A stretch of DNA of 64,000 bases from assembly GCF_001424345.1 (NCBI RefSeq), contig NZ_LMPF01000008.1, forward strand, positions 17,941 to 81,940, read 5' to 3'. Shown here in pieces: positions 43,910 to 51,536 of the stretch (position 1 is the first letter of the stretch; each line of letters opens with the position of its first letter). Both the position numbers and the translations under genes were made by a program. The notes below the pieces were generated by a model. The model was not told the origin of the DNA and did not search any database. It saw nothing but the letters and a program-made list of their open reading frames with translations. The DNA is from Burkholderia sp. Leaf177 (GTDB lineage Bacteria; Pseudomonadota; Gammaproteobacteria; Burkholderiales; Burkholderiaceae).

Positions 43910-44296
43910 TCAGCGTTTAATCATGCGAGTCAACGCGGAAATCTGCGGCGAGCAACTTCTTGCCGCCTCCTCTTCAATCTCGCGATAAAGCCGCACGATC
44001 TTTTCACCGACCGGCGTCAGTACACATCCACCGCCCGACGATCCCCCGGTTTCCGACGATGTCGCCGGCGACTTGAGCGTGCCGTTCAATTCATCGATAA
44101 GCAACCACGCGCGCCGGTACGACATGCCCAGGCTGCGCGCTGCAGCGGAGATGGAGCCATGCTCATGGACGGCTTCGAGCAAGTCGATTTTGCCCGGCCC
44201 AATAGCAACCGCGTCCGCCTGCCGGATGCGCATGCGAAAACGCACCTCGGGATGATTCGACGCGGGCGTGGTTGGGTTTTTCGTGGATTTGGCCAT
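43910..44296 (-). CDS. modE: ModE-type regulator, HTH domain only
   Basis: The 128-residue protein has the ModE N-terminal winged helix: IDLLEAVHEHGSISAAARSLGMSYRRAWLLIDELN (about 37-72), then a Gly/Ser loop and LTPVGEKIVRLYREIEEE (dimerisation helix). The molybdate-binding Mop/TOBE domains of full ModE are absent. A separate two-Mop protein is encoded at 48059. It should bind the five 24-bp repeats nearby. ATG 44296 is preferred; the open frame reaches 44386. Confidence 0.85.
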   Translation of the reverse strand: MAKSTKNPTTPASNHPEVRFRMRIRQADAVAIGPGKIDLLEAVHEHGSISAAARSLGMSYRRAWLLIDELNGTLKSPATSSETGGSSGGGCVLTPVGEKIVRLYREIEEEAARSCSPQISALTRMIKR

Positions 44297-44364
44297 GCGC
44301 GAAAGCATACACGAGCACAGCCCGGCAAGGCATTTACGGACCGCTAGACGGACAGTTCGCCGCG

Positions 44365-44919
44365 CTATGACCTCGCGCCAAAACAAAAATCAAAATCTTC
44401 GCAGCCGGGACATCCGGGCGCGGGGCGCGGCGTAAGTCCTGTCGACCACGCAAGTTCTCGCGCGAGGAATTTCTTCCATCGGGTTCCGTCGGTATTGCGT
44501 TTTACGAGCGCCGGGAAATAGCGGTCGAGCATGGCCGTGACATCGTCACGTCCGCCAAGTCCAAGATCACGCCATAAATGATCGGTACGCAAGCAAGCAT
44601 GCGCGATGATCGTAGCGAGGCACTGCGCGTTTGTTATATCAGCGGAAACGGCAACATGACTTAGCAGAAAATCGCTAAGCGATTGAATGAATGCCGCATG
44701 TTCTTCGGAACAAATTAAAACGCTTGCGGCAGGCGCCGCCAAGCCGCCGAAATGCCGCTCGTAAAGCCATGCAGTTTGCTTGCAAGACAAGCCCAGCAGA
44801 TGCGTTTCATTGTGCGCAGAAAGCAGCGTTGCAAACAAAATCGTATCAGGAGAATGCGGATTCGCCGATGCCGCAATCATGTCGGCGCGCGCTCTGCGGA
44901 ATGAGCCGGGGCGTGTCAT
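44365..44919 (-). CDS. nifQ: NifQ-like protein lacking the first motif cysteine
   Basis: A NifQ-family protein of 184 residues from ATG 44919 (206 from 44985; start uncertain, no clear ribosome-binding site). Landmarks are LGLSCKQTAWLYERHFGG, the Trp-rich RWKKFLARELAWSTGL and the C-terminal CPGCEDFDFCFG. NifQ carries molybdenum to FeMo-cofactor assembly through an Fe-S cluster on C-x4-C-x2-C-x5-C. Here the first Cys of that motif is Arg, leaving C-x2-C-x5-C. No nif genes are visible. It may handle molybdenum for other enzymes. Confidence 0.78.
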   Translation of the reverse strand: MTRPGSFRRARADMIAASANPHSPDTILFATLLSAHNETHLLGLSCKQTAWLYERHFGGLAAPAASVLICSEEHAAFIQSLSDFLLSHVAVSADITNAQCLATIIAHACLRTDHLWRDLGLGGRDDVTAMLDRYFPALVKRNTDGTRWKKFLARELAWSTGLTPRPAPGCPGCEDFDFCFGARS

Positions 44920-45043
44920 TGATGAGCGTGGAGCATGAGTTGAGCCACTCGGGCAACTAGTATGACACGCCACGGACATCGTCAAGCCATTGTGTCAGGA
45001 ACCCTACAAAATCAAAAATCACGTTTACCAAACGCTGACCGAT

Positions 45044-45067
45044 CGCTATATTCCCGTCGATATTTCG
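45044..45067. promoter_or_regulatory. Candidate ModE operator 3 (porin/nifQ divergent region)
   Basis: CGCTATAT-N8-ATATTTCG, 8-8-8 geometry, 81 bp before the porin start and about 125 bp from the nifQ start on the other strand. It could control either or both. Confidence 0.7.
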
Positions 45068-45148
45068 CAAGCGAAATGCACCTGCAATAAAAGCCTGATC
45101 GCTGCACACCTAAGCAGCATCGACCTAATACAAATCCAGGAAAAGACG

Positions 45149-46324
45149 ATGAAAAATAAGATCGTGGCGGCAGCCGCACTCAGCACGTTCGGAGTGGCCG
45201 CACATGCACAAAGCAGCGTAACGTTGTATGGCGTGATCGACGCCGGCGTGAGCTACGTCAGCAATGCCGCAACGGCAACGGGACACGACCATTTGATCCG
45301 CTTCGGCGACGGCGTTGCTCAAGGAAGCCGCTGGGGCCTGCGCGGTGCGGAAGATCTGGGTGGCGGACTGCAAGCCATCTTCACGTTGGAAAGCGGCTTC
45401 AGTTCCGGCGACGGCACGCTTGGTCAGGGCGGTGCATTGTTCGGCCGTCAGGCATATGTGGGCATTGCGAAGAAAGGTCTTGGCTCGGTCACGCTGGGCC
45501 GCCAGTACTCGTTCTCGACCGACTACCTCGGCAGTAATTATTCGATGGGCGGCCAGACGGCTGCCGGCAACTACGCCTATCACATCAACGACCTGGACCA
45601 GCTCACGTCAAGCCGTATCAACAACTCCGTCAAGTTCAGCAGCGCCGGTTTTTCAGGCCTGACCTTCGGCGCGTTGTACGGCTTCTCGAACCAGGCAGGA
45701 TCGTTCGCCGGATCGCCGACGACCACGGCCGGCACGACGACAACGCAAGGTTCGTCGAGCACGGTCAGCGCGGGTGTGAACTATGCGCAAGGACCGTTCG
45801 GCATTGGCGCGGCGTACACGAATATCCGCTTCCCGAACGGCGCAACCCCCGCGTTCAGCGTGAGCATCGCCAACGTGAATACGGGCGGCTTGCGTGACCT
45901 CGAAACCTTCGGCGTTGGCGCGCGCTACATGATTGGCGGCGGCACGGTCTGGGGCCTCTGGACGCACACCAAGTTCGAGCCGATCACAGGCGCGGAATCG
46001 AAGCTGAACAACTATGAACTAGGCGGAAAGTACGCGTTCACGCCAGCCTTGAGCGCGGGCTTGGGTTATACGTTCTCGAAACTCGATGACCACTTCGAAG
46101 GCAAGTGGCATCAGGTCAACAGCGTGCTCGACTATGCGTTCTCGAAGCGCACCGATGTCTACGGAATCGTGGCGTATCAAAAGGCCTCGGGCAGCAATAC
46201 GGTCAATGGCCGCAACGTTCCGGTTCAGGCAGAAATTGGATCGAGCTCGAGTTTCCTCGGCAACTCGGGTACAGGCGCGAACAATCAGGTTGCGGTTCGC
46301 ATCGGCTTGCGTCACAAGTTCTGA
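45149..46324 (+). CDS. Outer-membrane porin (Gram-negative OmpC-like, Burkholderia type) in the Mo cluster
   Basis: The 391-residue porin has a 21-residue signal peptide (MKNKIVAAAALSTFG...AHA), the family start QSSVTLYGVIDAGVSYVSN, the PEFG-like loop region GLGSVTLGRQYSFSTDYLG and a terminal Phe (IGLRHKF) needed for barrel assembly. ATG 45149 has CCAGGA upstream; the open frame reaches 44990. It is a close paralogue of the porin at 57886, also 391 residues. The ModE-like site upstream suggests a channel for oxyanion uptake (inference). Confidence 0.92.
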   Translation: MKNKIVAAAALSTFGVAAHAQSSVTLYGVIDAGVSYVSNAATATGHDHLIRFGDGVAQGSRWGLRGAEDLGGGLQAIFTLESGFSSGDGTLGQGGALFGRQAYVGIAKKGLGSVTLGRQYSFSTDYLGSNYSMGGQTAAGNYAYHINDLDQLTSSRINNSVKFSSAGFSGLTFGALYGFSNQAGSFAGSPTTTAGTTTTQGSSSTVSAGVNYAQGPFGIGAAYTNIRFPNGATPAFSVSIANVNTGGLRDLETFGVGARYMIGGGTVWGLWTHTKFEPITGAESKLNNYELGGKYAFTPALSAGLGYTFSKLDDHFEGKWHQVNSVLDYAFSKRTDVYGIVAYQKASGSNTVNGRNVPVQAEIGSSSSFLGNSGTGANNQVAVRIGLRHKF

Positions 46325-46337
46325 TTGCTGCCTTGAA

Positions 46338-46363
46338 GGCGAGCGCTGCAGCTGGCGCTCGCC
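46338..46363 (+). terminator. GC hairpin after the porin
   Basis: GGCGAGCGC / GCGCTCGCC with an 8-nt loop, 14 nt after the porin stop. No T-run follows. Confidence 0.45.
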
Positions 46364-46382
46364 CGGAAAGGCTTGACGTGTC

Positions 46383-46871
46383 CTAGACCGTCAATACCTG
46401 GGCCACGATTCGCGCAAGCCGTTTCACATGACGCGGCGCAGGAAGAATGTCCGCTCCGGAAAACAATATTGGCGCACCCTCTTCGCTCGTGATGGTACGG
46501 CCGCCACATTCATAAGCCACGATCACGTGCTCTCCCACCGGCGTATTGAACAGTTCGTGCCACGAGAAAATCACTGCATAGCCATCTTGCGCTATTGCAA
46601 TAAAAACTGTCCGCTTGAACTGACCTGCCGGTTCGGGCCGCAATCCGGCTCTAAGAATCAGATCCTTCAGTAACACGCCGCGATACGTATCCACGCTTCG
46701 AATAAAGCGATTGGTCGTGTAGCAGCGAAGATCGAAGGGATCGGAGACAACGGTGGGTTGCTCCCTGAATTCAGCGAGGTCGACCGTCAAAGGGCGCAGG
46801 AAATCACCTTCCAGCGAAATGACTGTCTTGGCGTCCTCGGCCACGAGTGCCTGAGCGTTGGCATCACTCAT
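46383..46871 (-). CDS. Cytoplasmic SUOX-fold (molybdopterin-oxidoreductase-like) protein
   Basis: A 162-residue protein without a signal peptide. It shows the sulfite-oxidase-fold pattern: a Cys in DLRCYTTNRFIRS near residue 49, then YRGVLLKDLILRAGL, DGYAVIFSWHELFNTPVGE and a Gly-rich loop before LPAPRHVKRLARI. The Cys-x3-Asn-Arg spacing resembles the molybdenum-ligand CAGNRR of sulfite oxidases, so unlike the protein at 34396 it might bind molybdenum. Strong CTGGAGGA ribosome-binding site. A ModE-like site lies 41 bp upstream. It is shorter than true oxidoreductases, so activity is unproven. Confidence 0.7.
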   Translation of the reverse strand: MSDANAQALVAEDAKTVISLEGDFLRPLTVDLAEFREQPTVVSDPFDLRCYTTNRFIRSVDTYRGVLLKDLILRAGLRPEPAGQFKRTVFIAIAQDGYAVIFSWHELFNTPVGEHVIVAYECGGRTITSEEGAPILFSGADILPAPRHVKRLARIVAQVLTV

Positions 46872-46911
46872 TTTGTGTCCTCCAGGGACCGGTTGCAGAC
46901 AACGGGTACGT

Positions 46912-46935
46912 CATTATATCCACGCGAATATTACG
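46912..46935. promoter_or_regulatory. Candidate ModE operator 4 (SUOX-like / lipoprotein divergent region)
   Basis: CATTATAT-N8-ATATTACG, 8-8-8 geometry, 41 bp before the SUOX-like start on the minus strand. Flanking bases extend the dyad imperfectly (CGT on the left, ACG on the right). A lone left half-site CGTTATAT also occurs at 47031-47038, 30 bp before the lipoprotein start. Confidence 0.65.
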
Positions 46936-47067
46936 ACGTTGAAAAGCGGCGCTGACATACGCATGGATCATGTTGACCATATAGCTTTTCGCATATGCGG
47001 CTCGTTGCCCGGAATGGCCCAGGACTTAAGCGTTATATTAAAGGCCCTTGTTGCGACGAGAACTTCA

Positions 47068-48051
47068 ATGGCTTTTCCGAATATGACCGTGGGTTTGAAC
47101 GCGCGTTCGACCGCGCGTTTGTCCGAATCTTTGCGTATTGTCTTTTGCGCGTGGTCGGCGTCAGCGGCTCTTCTTCTTGCAGGGTGCGGATCCGCGCAAG
47201 TCGCGAGCGTTCCTCAGCGCGTAGCGCTCGACGCCCGCCCGAACAGCATCGCTATTGCGCAAACCGATAACCGTATCTACATCACCGACGATAAAACCAA
47301 CAGCGTGCTTACATCGAAGGATGGCAAGACGTTTGTGCTGTTTGCAACCATCCCGCCAGTCGCCGGGCAACCGAATGCGCTAAGTCAGGTGACGATCGCA
47401 ACCGATGGCACCTTGTTGATCGAACGGTTCGGATTCGGGACATCCGGCGCCGTGATCCAGGTCGGCGCGGATAAAAGTGTATCGATGTTTTCCGGCGTAG
47501 ATCCCGCGCGGCGCCGGCTAGGACTTGCCGTTATCGGCCCGGGGAAATTGCTTTCAACGTGGTTCGTCAAGGAGGGCAACGCGCCCGCAACGGGCGGCAT
47601 AAGCCTCATCACGTACGACGAAACCACGCACGCCGCATCCGAACACAACGTATTGTCCGGCCTAGCGAAACCTGTGGGTGTTGCGGTGCTAGGCGACGTG
47701 GTATCGATTTCGGATCAGGCTAACAACATGATTCTAAGAACCAGCCTTGCCGGCTTGCTCGATCACTCTCGTGCAGGCGGCCTAAAAACGCAGGTGGTGA
47801 AGATCAATGGTCCGGATCTTTTGGCAATCGATAAAACCGGCACGCTCTACACAAAGTGCAATGTGACCGCGGTATGCCGGATCTCATCCGACAATACCGT
47901 GACTGAACTTGCAAACGATTTCGACGATGCACGCGGCGTGGCGATCGACTCGAATCATCATTCGCTTTACGTGGTGGATCGCGCAAAAGGAGCAAGCGGC
48001 GTCAGCAGCTTAAGGATCGTTCCCTTGAACCAGGCTGTCGCCCCTGATTAG
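47068..48051 (+). CDS. Beta-propeller lipoprotein of unknown function in the Mo cluster
   Basis: The 327-residue protein has a lipoprotein signal (hydrophobic core ending LLLAGC, lipobox Cys near residue 38). Mature blades of NHL-like type follow: ARPNSIAIAQTDNRIYITDDKTN, LLAIDKTGTLYTKC and RGVAIDSNHHSLYVVDRAKG. ATG 47068 is chosen for the signal; upstream Met codons in the open frame (to 46858) add non-signal sequence. Its C-terminus is 8 bp from the convergent molbindin gene. It may be a periplasmic sensor or binding protein; no function assigned. Confidence 0.65.
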   Translation: MAFPNMTVGLNARSTARLSESLRIVFCAWSASAALLLAGCGSAQVASVPQRVALDARPNSIAIAQTDNRIYITDDKTNSVLTSKDGKTFVLFATIPPVAGQPNALSQVTIATDGTLLIERFGFGTSGAVIQVGADKSVSMFSGVDPARRRLGLAVIGPGKLLSTWFVKEGNAPATGGISLITYDETTHAASEHNVLSGLAKPVGVAVLGDVVSISDQANNMILRTSLAGLLDHSRAGGLKTQVVKINGPDLLAIDKTGTLYTKCNVTAVCRISSDNTVTELANDFDDARGVAIDSNHHSLYVVDRAKGASGVSSLRIVPLNQAVAPD

Positions 48052-48058
48052 AATCGGC

Positions 48059-48493
48059 TTAGTCATCCACGCCGATAATCACGCTCGACGCCTTGAAGAT
48101 CGCTGTGGCGACCTTGCCGGTTTCCAGCGCCAGACGTTGAGCGCTTTCGTTCGTGACAATGGCTGCAATTTGCGCGCCGCCCGCCACGGTAATGACCACT
48201 TCCGTATTCACCGCGCCCGGCGTCACGGCCGAGATCGTGCCCGAAAAGCTGTTTCTGGCCGATGTCTGGCTGTTCGCCGCATCGACCATGACGATGACCG
48301 ACGACGCCTTGACCAACGCGAACGCAGCCTTGCCCGCAGCCAAGCCTAGCGACGTCGCGCTGCCATGCGTGATCACCGAGACAATCTCGAGTCCGTCCTT
48401 GGCGCGCAGCAGGATCTCGTCGTTCACCGCGCCATGTTTGACATTCACTACTTCGCCGACAAATTGATTTCGGGCGCTCGTACGCATATTCAT
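48059..48493 (-). CDS. mop: Molbindin: two tandem Mop (TOBE) molybdate-binding domains
   Basis: The 144-residue protein consists of two homologous Mop domains (about 5-72 and 77-144). Each begins SARNxFxG, continues with VNxExxL/I, and ends in KAFALVKASSVIVMVD or KVATAIFKASSVIIGVD. Molbindins store and buffer cytoplasmic molybdate. Since the local ModE lacks Mop domains, this protein may supply the sensing function or act purely as storage. It is divergent from the modA-type gene across the repeat-bearing promoter region. Confidence 0.93.
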   Translation of the reverse strand: MNMRTSARNQFVGEVVNVKHGAVNDEILLRAKDGLEIVSVITHGSATSLGLAAGKAAFALVKASSVIVMVDAANSQTSARNSFSGTISAVTPGAVNTEVVITVAGGAQIAAIVTNESAQRLALETGKVATAIFKASSVIIGVDD

Positions 48494-48680
48494 CTCCGGT
48501 TGCGGCGTCCTTGGCTAAGCCCTTGAGGCCGTAATCCAAGTACGCACGTTGTGCTGTGATTTGCCGCTTTGCAGGCAAGCCGTAAGTTTACCTGTGCAAT
48601 GAGGCCAACGCGAGTCAGTTTGCCACGTAAAAACGCGCTTGCAACGTGATGATCGGGTTAGCGGACTTTGTATGTCTCAG

Positions 48681-48704
48681 CGTAATATATCGCCCTTTAT
48701 TACG
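48681..48704. promoter_or_regulatory. Candidate ModE operator 5 (molbindin/modA divergent region)
   Basis: CGTAATAT-N8-TTATTACG, 8-8-8 geometry. A G/C pair outside the arms lengthens a register-shifted dyad, GCGTAATA-N10-TATTACGC (48680-48705). It lies about 80 bp before the modA-type start and overlaps the first unit of the 12-bp repeat array. Confidence 0.7.
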
Positions 48705-48743
48705 CGCTTTATTAGCCGCTTTATTAGCCAATTTATTACGCGC
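48696..48743 (+). repeat. Four tandem 12-bp repeats upstream of the molybdate transporter
   Basis: Units in exact register: TTTATTACGCGC (48696), TTTATTAGCCGC (48708), TTTATTAGCCAA (48720) and TTTATTACGCGC (48732). Units one and four are identical. Each contains TTATTA, the right-arm core of the adjacent ModE-like site. The array ends 41 bp before the start codon. It is AT-rich in a GC-rich genome and probably marks a multi-site regulatory region. Confidence 0.85.
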
Positions 48744-48784
48744 CCTAAGCCTCTCAATCAGAATCGAACAACGTGGAGAACAAG

Positions 48785-49660
48785 ATGATCCGTAAGATGA
48801 TGGTGTCTGTTGCAGTGCTGGCCAGCGCGATGCTCGCGCACACTGCAGTAGCCGACGACAACGTCGTCAACGTCCTGTATGCAGGGTCGCTCGTCAATCT
48901 GATGGAGCGCAGCGTAGGTCCTGCGTTCGAGAAGGAAACCGGTCTTCATTTCCAGGGCTATGCGGCGGGATCGAACAAGATTGCCAACGAGATCAAGGGC
49001 AAGCTGCGTCGCGGCGATGTCTTCATCAGCGCAAGCCCGAAGGTCAACACGGGCTTGATGGGCGCCGCCAATGGCGATCACGTCGCGTGGTACGTGACCT
49101 TCGCGGAATCGCCGCTGATGATCGGCTATAACCCGCGCAGCAAGTTTGCCGGCGAGTTCAAGAGCAAGCGCTGGGACCAGGTGCTGCAGGAACAGGGCAT
49201 CAAGATTGGCCGCACCGATCCCAAGCTGGATCCGAAAGGCGCGTTCACGGTCGAGATGGTGACGAAGGCGGCCGATCTTTATCACCAGCCGGATCTCGTC
49301 GAAAAGACGCTTGGCGCTGCTGAAAATCCCGATCAGGTCTTGCCTGAGGAAACGCTCGTCGGCCGCCTGCAATCGGGACAACTCGATGCAGGCTTCTTCT
49401 ACTCCACCGAAACATCGGACCTGAAGATTCCGTCCATTCGTCCCGCGCCTGAATTGCAGGCGAAGGCGAGCTACACGCTGACCATCCTGGGCGATGCGCC
49501 GAACGCTGCGGGCGCGACGCGCTTCGTCAATTTTCTGCTGAGCGCGAAGGGCCGCGAACTGCTGAAGGAACATGGCGTGGACGTGATCAAGCCCGCTATC
49601 ACGGGTAACGCGCAGGCCATGCCGCCGTCGCTCCAGGCTGTTATCGACGCTACTCGATGA
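48785..49660 (+). CDS. modA: Molybdate/tungstate-binding periplasmic protein (WtpA/ModA type)
   Basis: The 291-residue protein has a signal peptide of about 23 residues (MIRKMMVSVAVLASA..., cleavage near VAD). The mature start VNVLYAGSLVNLMERSVGPAFEKE and GDVFISASPKVN match the WtpA/archaeal ModA branch rather than classical enterobacterial ModA. ATG 48785 with GGAG upstream is chosen; the open frame begins at GTG 48773. It delivers oxyanion to the fused ModBC protein, whose start overlaps its stop (ATGA). Confidence 0.85.
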   Translation: MIRKMMVSVAVLASAMLAHTAVADDNVVNVLYAGSLVNLMERSVGPAFEKETGLHFQGYAAGSNKIANEIKGKLRRGDVFISASPKVNTGLMGAANGDHVAWYVTFAESPLMIGYNPRSKFAGEFKSKRWDQVLQEQGIKIGRTDPKLDPKGAFTVEMVTKAADLYHQPDLVEKTLGAAENPDQVLPEETLVGRLQSGQLDAGFFYSTETSDLKIPSIRPAPELQAKASYTLTILGDAPNAAGATRFVNFLLSAKGRELLKEHGVDVIKPAITGNAQAMPPSLQAVIDATR

Positions 49661-51489
49661 AACGTGTCGCGGCACGACCGGCGCGACCGTTAACGTGGCT
49701 CGCAGCGCTGCTCGCGGTCTATCTGTGCGCGCCGTTTCTCGCCAGCATTCCGCAGATCGGCGCGGCCGACTGGCATGGTGTGGACTGGGCATCGATGTTG
49801 TCGGCTGTGGCGGTATCGGCGGGAAGCGCGAGCGTTGCGGCACTCGTCATCCTGATAGGCGGCGTGCCGCTCGGATATCTGCTCGCTCGATCCACTTCGC
49901 GCAGGGCGGCGTTGCTGGGGTTTATCGTGCAATTGCCGCTTGCGTTGCCGCCGCTGACCAGCGGCGTATTGCTGTTGTTCCTGCTCGGGCCATATAGCTG
50001 GGTCGGGCAATTGACCGGCGGTGTGCTGACCGACTCGTTTGCAGGAATCGTATTGGCCGAAACATTCGTGGCCGCGCCTTTCTTGATCATCGCGGCACGC
50101 TCCGCATTTGCAGCCGTCGATCCCATGTTCGAGGACGTGGCCGCAACGCTCGGTCACGGCGCAAGCAGCCGCTTTTTTCGCGTCACGTTGCCGGTTGCGT
50201 GGCCGGCGATCAGCGCCGGCCTGGCGCTTGCGTGGCTGCGCGCGTTCGGCGAATTCGGCGCGACCGTGATGGTCGCGTATCACCCGTATTCGCTGCCGGT
50301 CTACACCTACGTGGTCTTCGGCGGACAGGGTTTGCCCGCCATGATGCCGCTGCTGCTGCCAACGCTCGCGATCGCCATTGTGTGCGCGGCGCTGTCCATC
50401 TACAGCCGCAATGGCCGCGCTGTGTCGAGCGTGGCGCTCGCGAACGCGGATGACGCGAATGACATTCCTCAAACGCATGCCGCAATCGATACCGACGACC
50501 GCCGATTGAGCATCGCGTTGAAGAAGCAATTGGGCGGCTTCGATCTCGACATTGAGTGGTCACCACAGACAAGACGTCTTGCGATCATCGGAACATCGGG
50601 TTCAGGAAAGTCGATGACCCTGCGTCTCATAGCCGGGCTCGAAACTGGACGGACCGCGACGGTATCGCTCGGTGACGCTTCACTCGCCGGCCTTTCGCCC
50701 GAGGCGCGCAAGATTGGTTACATGCCGCAAGACTACGGTCTTTTTCCGCACATGACGGTCGCGCAGCAACTTGCGTTTCCGTTGAGCGCGGACGCCGCGA
50801 GCGCACGGCAATGGGTCGATCAATTGGGACTTTCAACCTTGCTCGGGCGCTTGCCGCACGAGTTGTCGTTTGGTCAGCGCCAGCGCGTGGCGCTTGCCCG
50901 CGCGCTCACGCAACACAGCCAGCTTCTGCTCTTCGACGAACCCTTCGCCGCCCTCGATACCCCGCGCCGCCGACGTCTTCAGCAATCGCTGCGGGAGTTG
51001 CAACGGGAGATATCGGCGGTAACGGTGATCGTCACGCACGATCCCGATGAAGCCGCCCTCCTCGCCGATGAAGTCCTCTTGATCGAGCAAGGCCGCGTGC
51101 TTCAGGCGGGTCCGGTCAGCGAGGTGTTCGAACGTCCCACAACGCTGCGCGCGGCCGAATTGCTGGGCTTGCATAACGTTGGGCAAGGGAAAGTTGCCGA
51201 GCCGGGCGTGCTCGAACTGGGCGGATGGTTACGGTTGAATATTGCGCCGGAAATTCCAGCGGGAAACGAGGTGATGTGGCGCGTTCCGGCATCGGCGATA
51301 ACGCAGGAGCGAGACGGTACGTTCGAGGGCTTTGTGGAACGGATCGAGCTGCGTCGCGGCGAGCGTCATGCAAGGCTGAAAATCCACGGAGTCGCGTTCG
51401 ACATTCCTACCGATGACCCGCAAATGAGACCGGAAACGTTGCATCGTTTTTCCATCGATACCAACCGGTTAACCGTTTGGTCCATTTAA
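49657..51489 (+). CDS. modBC: Fused molybdate ABC permease-ATPase (ModB-ModC)
   Basis: The 610-residue protein carries both halves of the importer. Residues about 10-250 are a ModB-type permease with the EAA loop EDVAATLGHGASSRFFRVTLP. A linker of about 35 residues follows, then an ATPase with Walker A GTSGSGKS near 311, signature LSFGQRQR near 403 and Walker B LLLFDEPFAALD near 422. A C-terminal TOBE-like tail starts near 520. The reading frame is continuous, so this is a gene fusion rather than two overlapping genes. It ends just before a strong terminator. Confidence 0.9.
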   Translation: MKRVAARPARPLTWLAALLAVYLCAPFLASIPQIGAADWHGVDWASMLSAVAVSAGSASVAALVILIGGVPLGYLLARSTSRRAALLGFIVQLPLALPPLTSGVLLLFLLGPYSWVGQLTGGVLTDSFAGIVLAETFVAAPFLIIAARSAFAAVDPMFEDVAATLGHGASSRFFRVTLPVAWPAISAGLALAWLRAFGEFGATVMVAYHPYSLPVYTYVVFGGQGLPAMMPLLLPTLAIAIVCAALSIYSRNGRAVSSVALANADDANDIPQTHAAIDTDDRRLSIALKKQLGGFDLDIEWSPQTRRLAIIGTSGSGKSMTLRLIAGLETGRTATVSLGDASLAGLSPEARKIGYMPQDYGLFPHMTVAQQLAFPLSADAASARQWVDQLGLSTLLGRLPHELSFGQRQRVALARALTQHSQLLLFDEPFAALDTPRRRRLQQSLRELQREISAVTVIVTHDPDEAALLADEVLLIEQGRVLQAGPVSEVFERPTTLRAAELLGLHNVGQGKVAEPGVLELGGWLRLNIAPEIPAGNEVMWRVPASAITQERDGTFEGFVERIELRRGERHARLKIHGVAFDIPTDDPQMRPETLHRFSIDTNRLTVWSI

Positions 51490-51491
51490 GA

Positions 51492-51518
51492 AAAAAGCCG
51501 TCAACTTGACGGCTTTTT
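51492..51518 (+). terminator. Bidirectional terminator after modBC
   Basis: AAAAAGCCGTCAA / TTGACGGCTTTTT, arms nearly touching, directly after the modBC stop (ends 51489) and 19 bp before the convergent response-regulator gene. The T-run on the right and the A-run on the left allow use from both sides. Confidence 0.88.
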
Positions 51519-51536
51519 CATATGGCGTTTTAAACC

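Noticed and set aside
47031..47054. A sixth ModE operator before the lipoprotein gene
   Set aside because: The left half CGTTATAT is perfect, but the expected right arm reads CTTGTTGC, which does not pair. Recorded as a half-site only.
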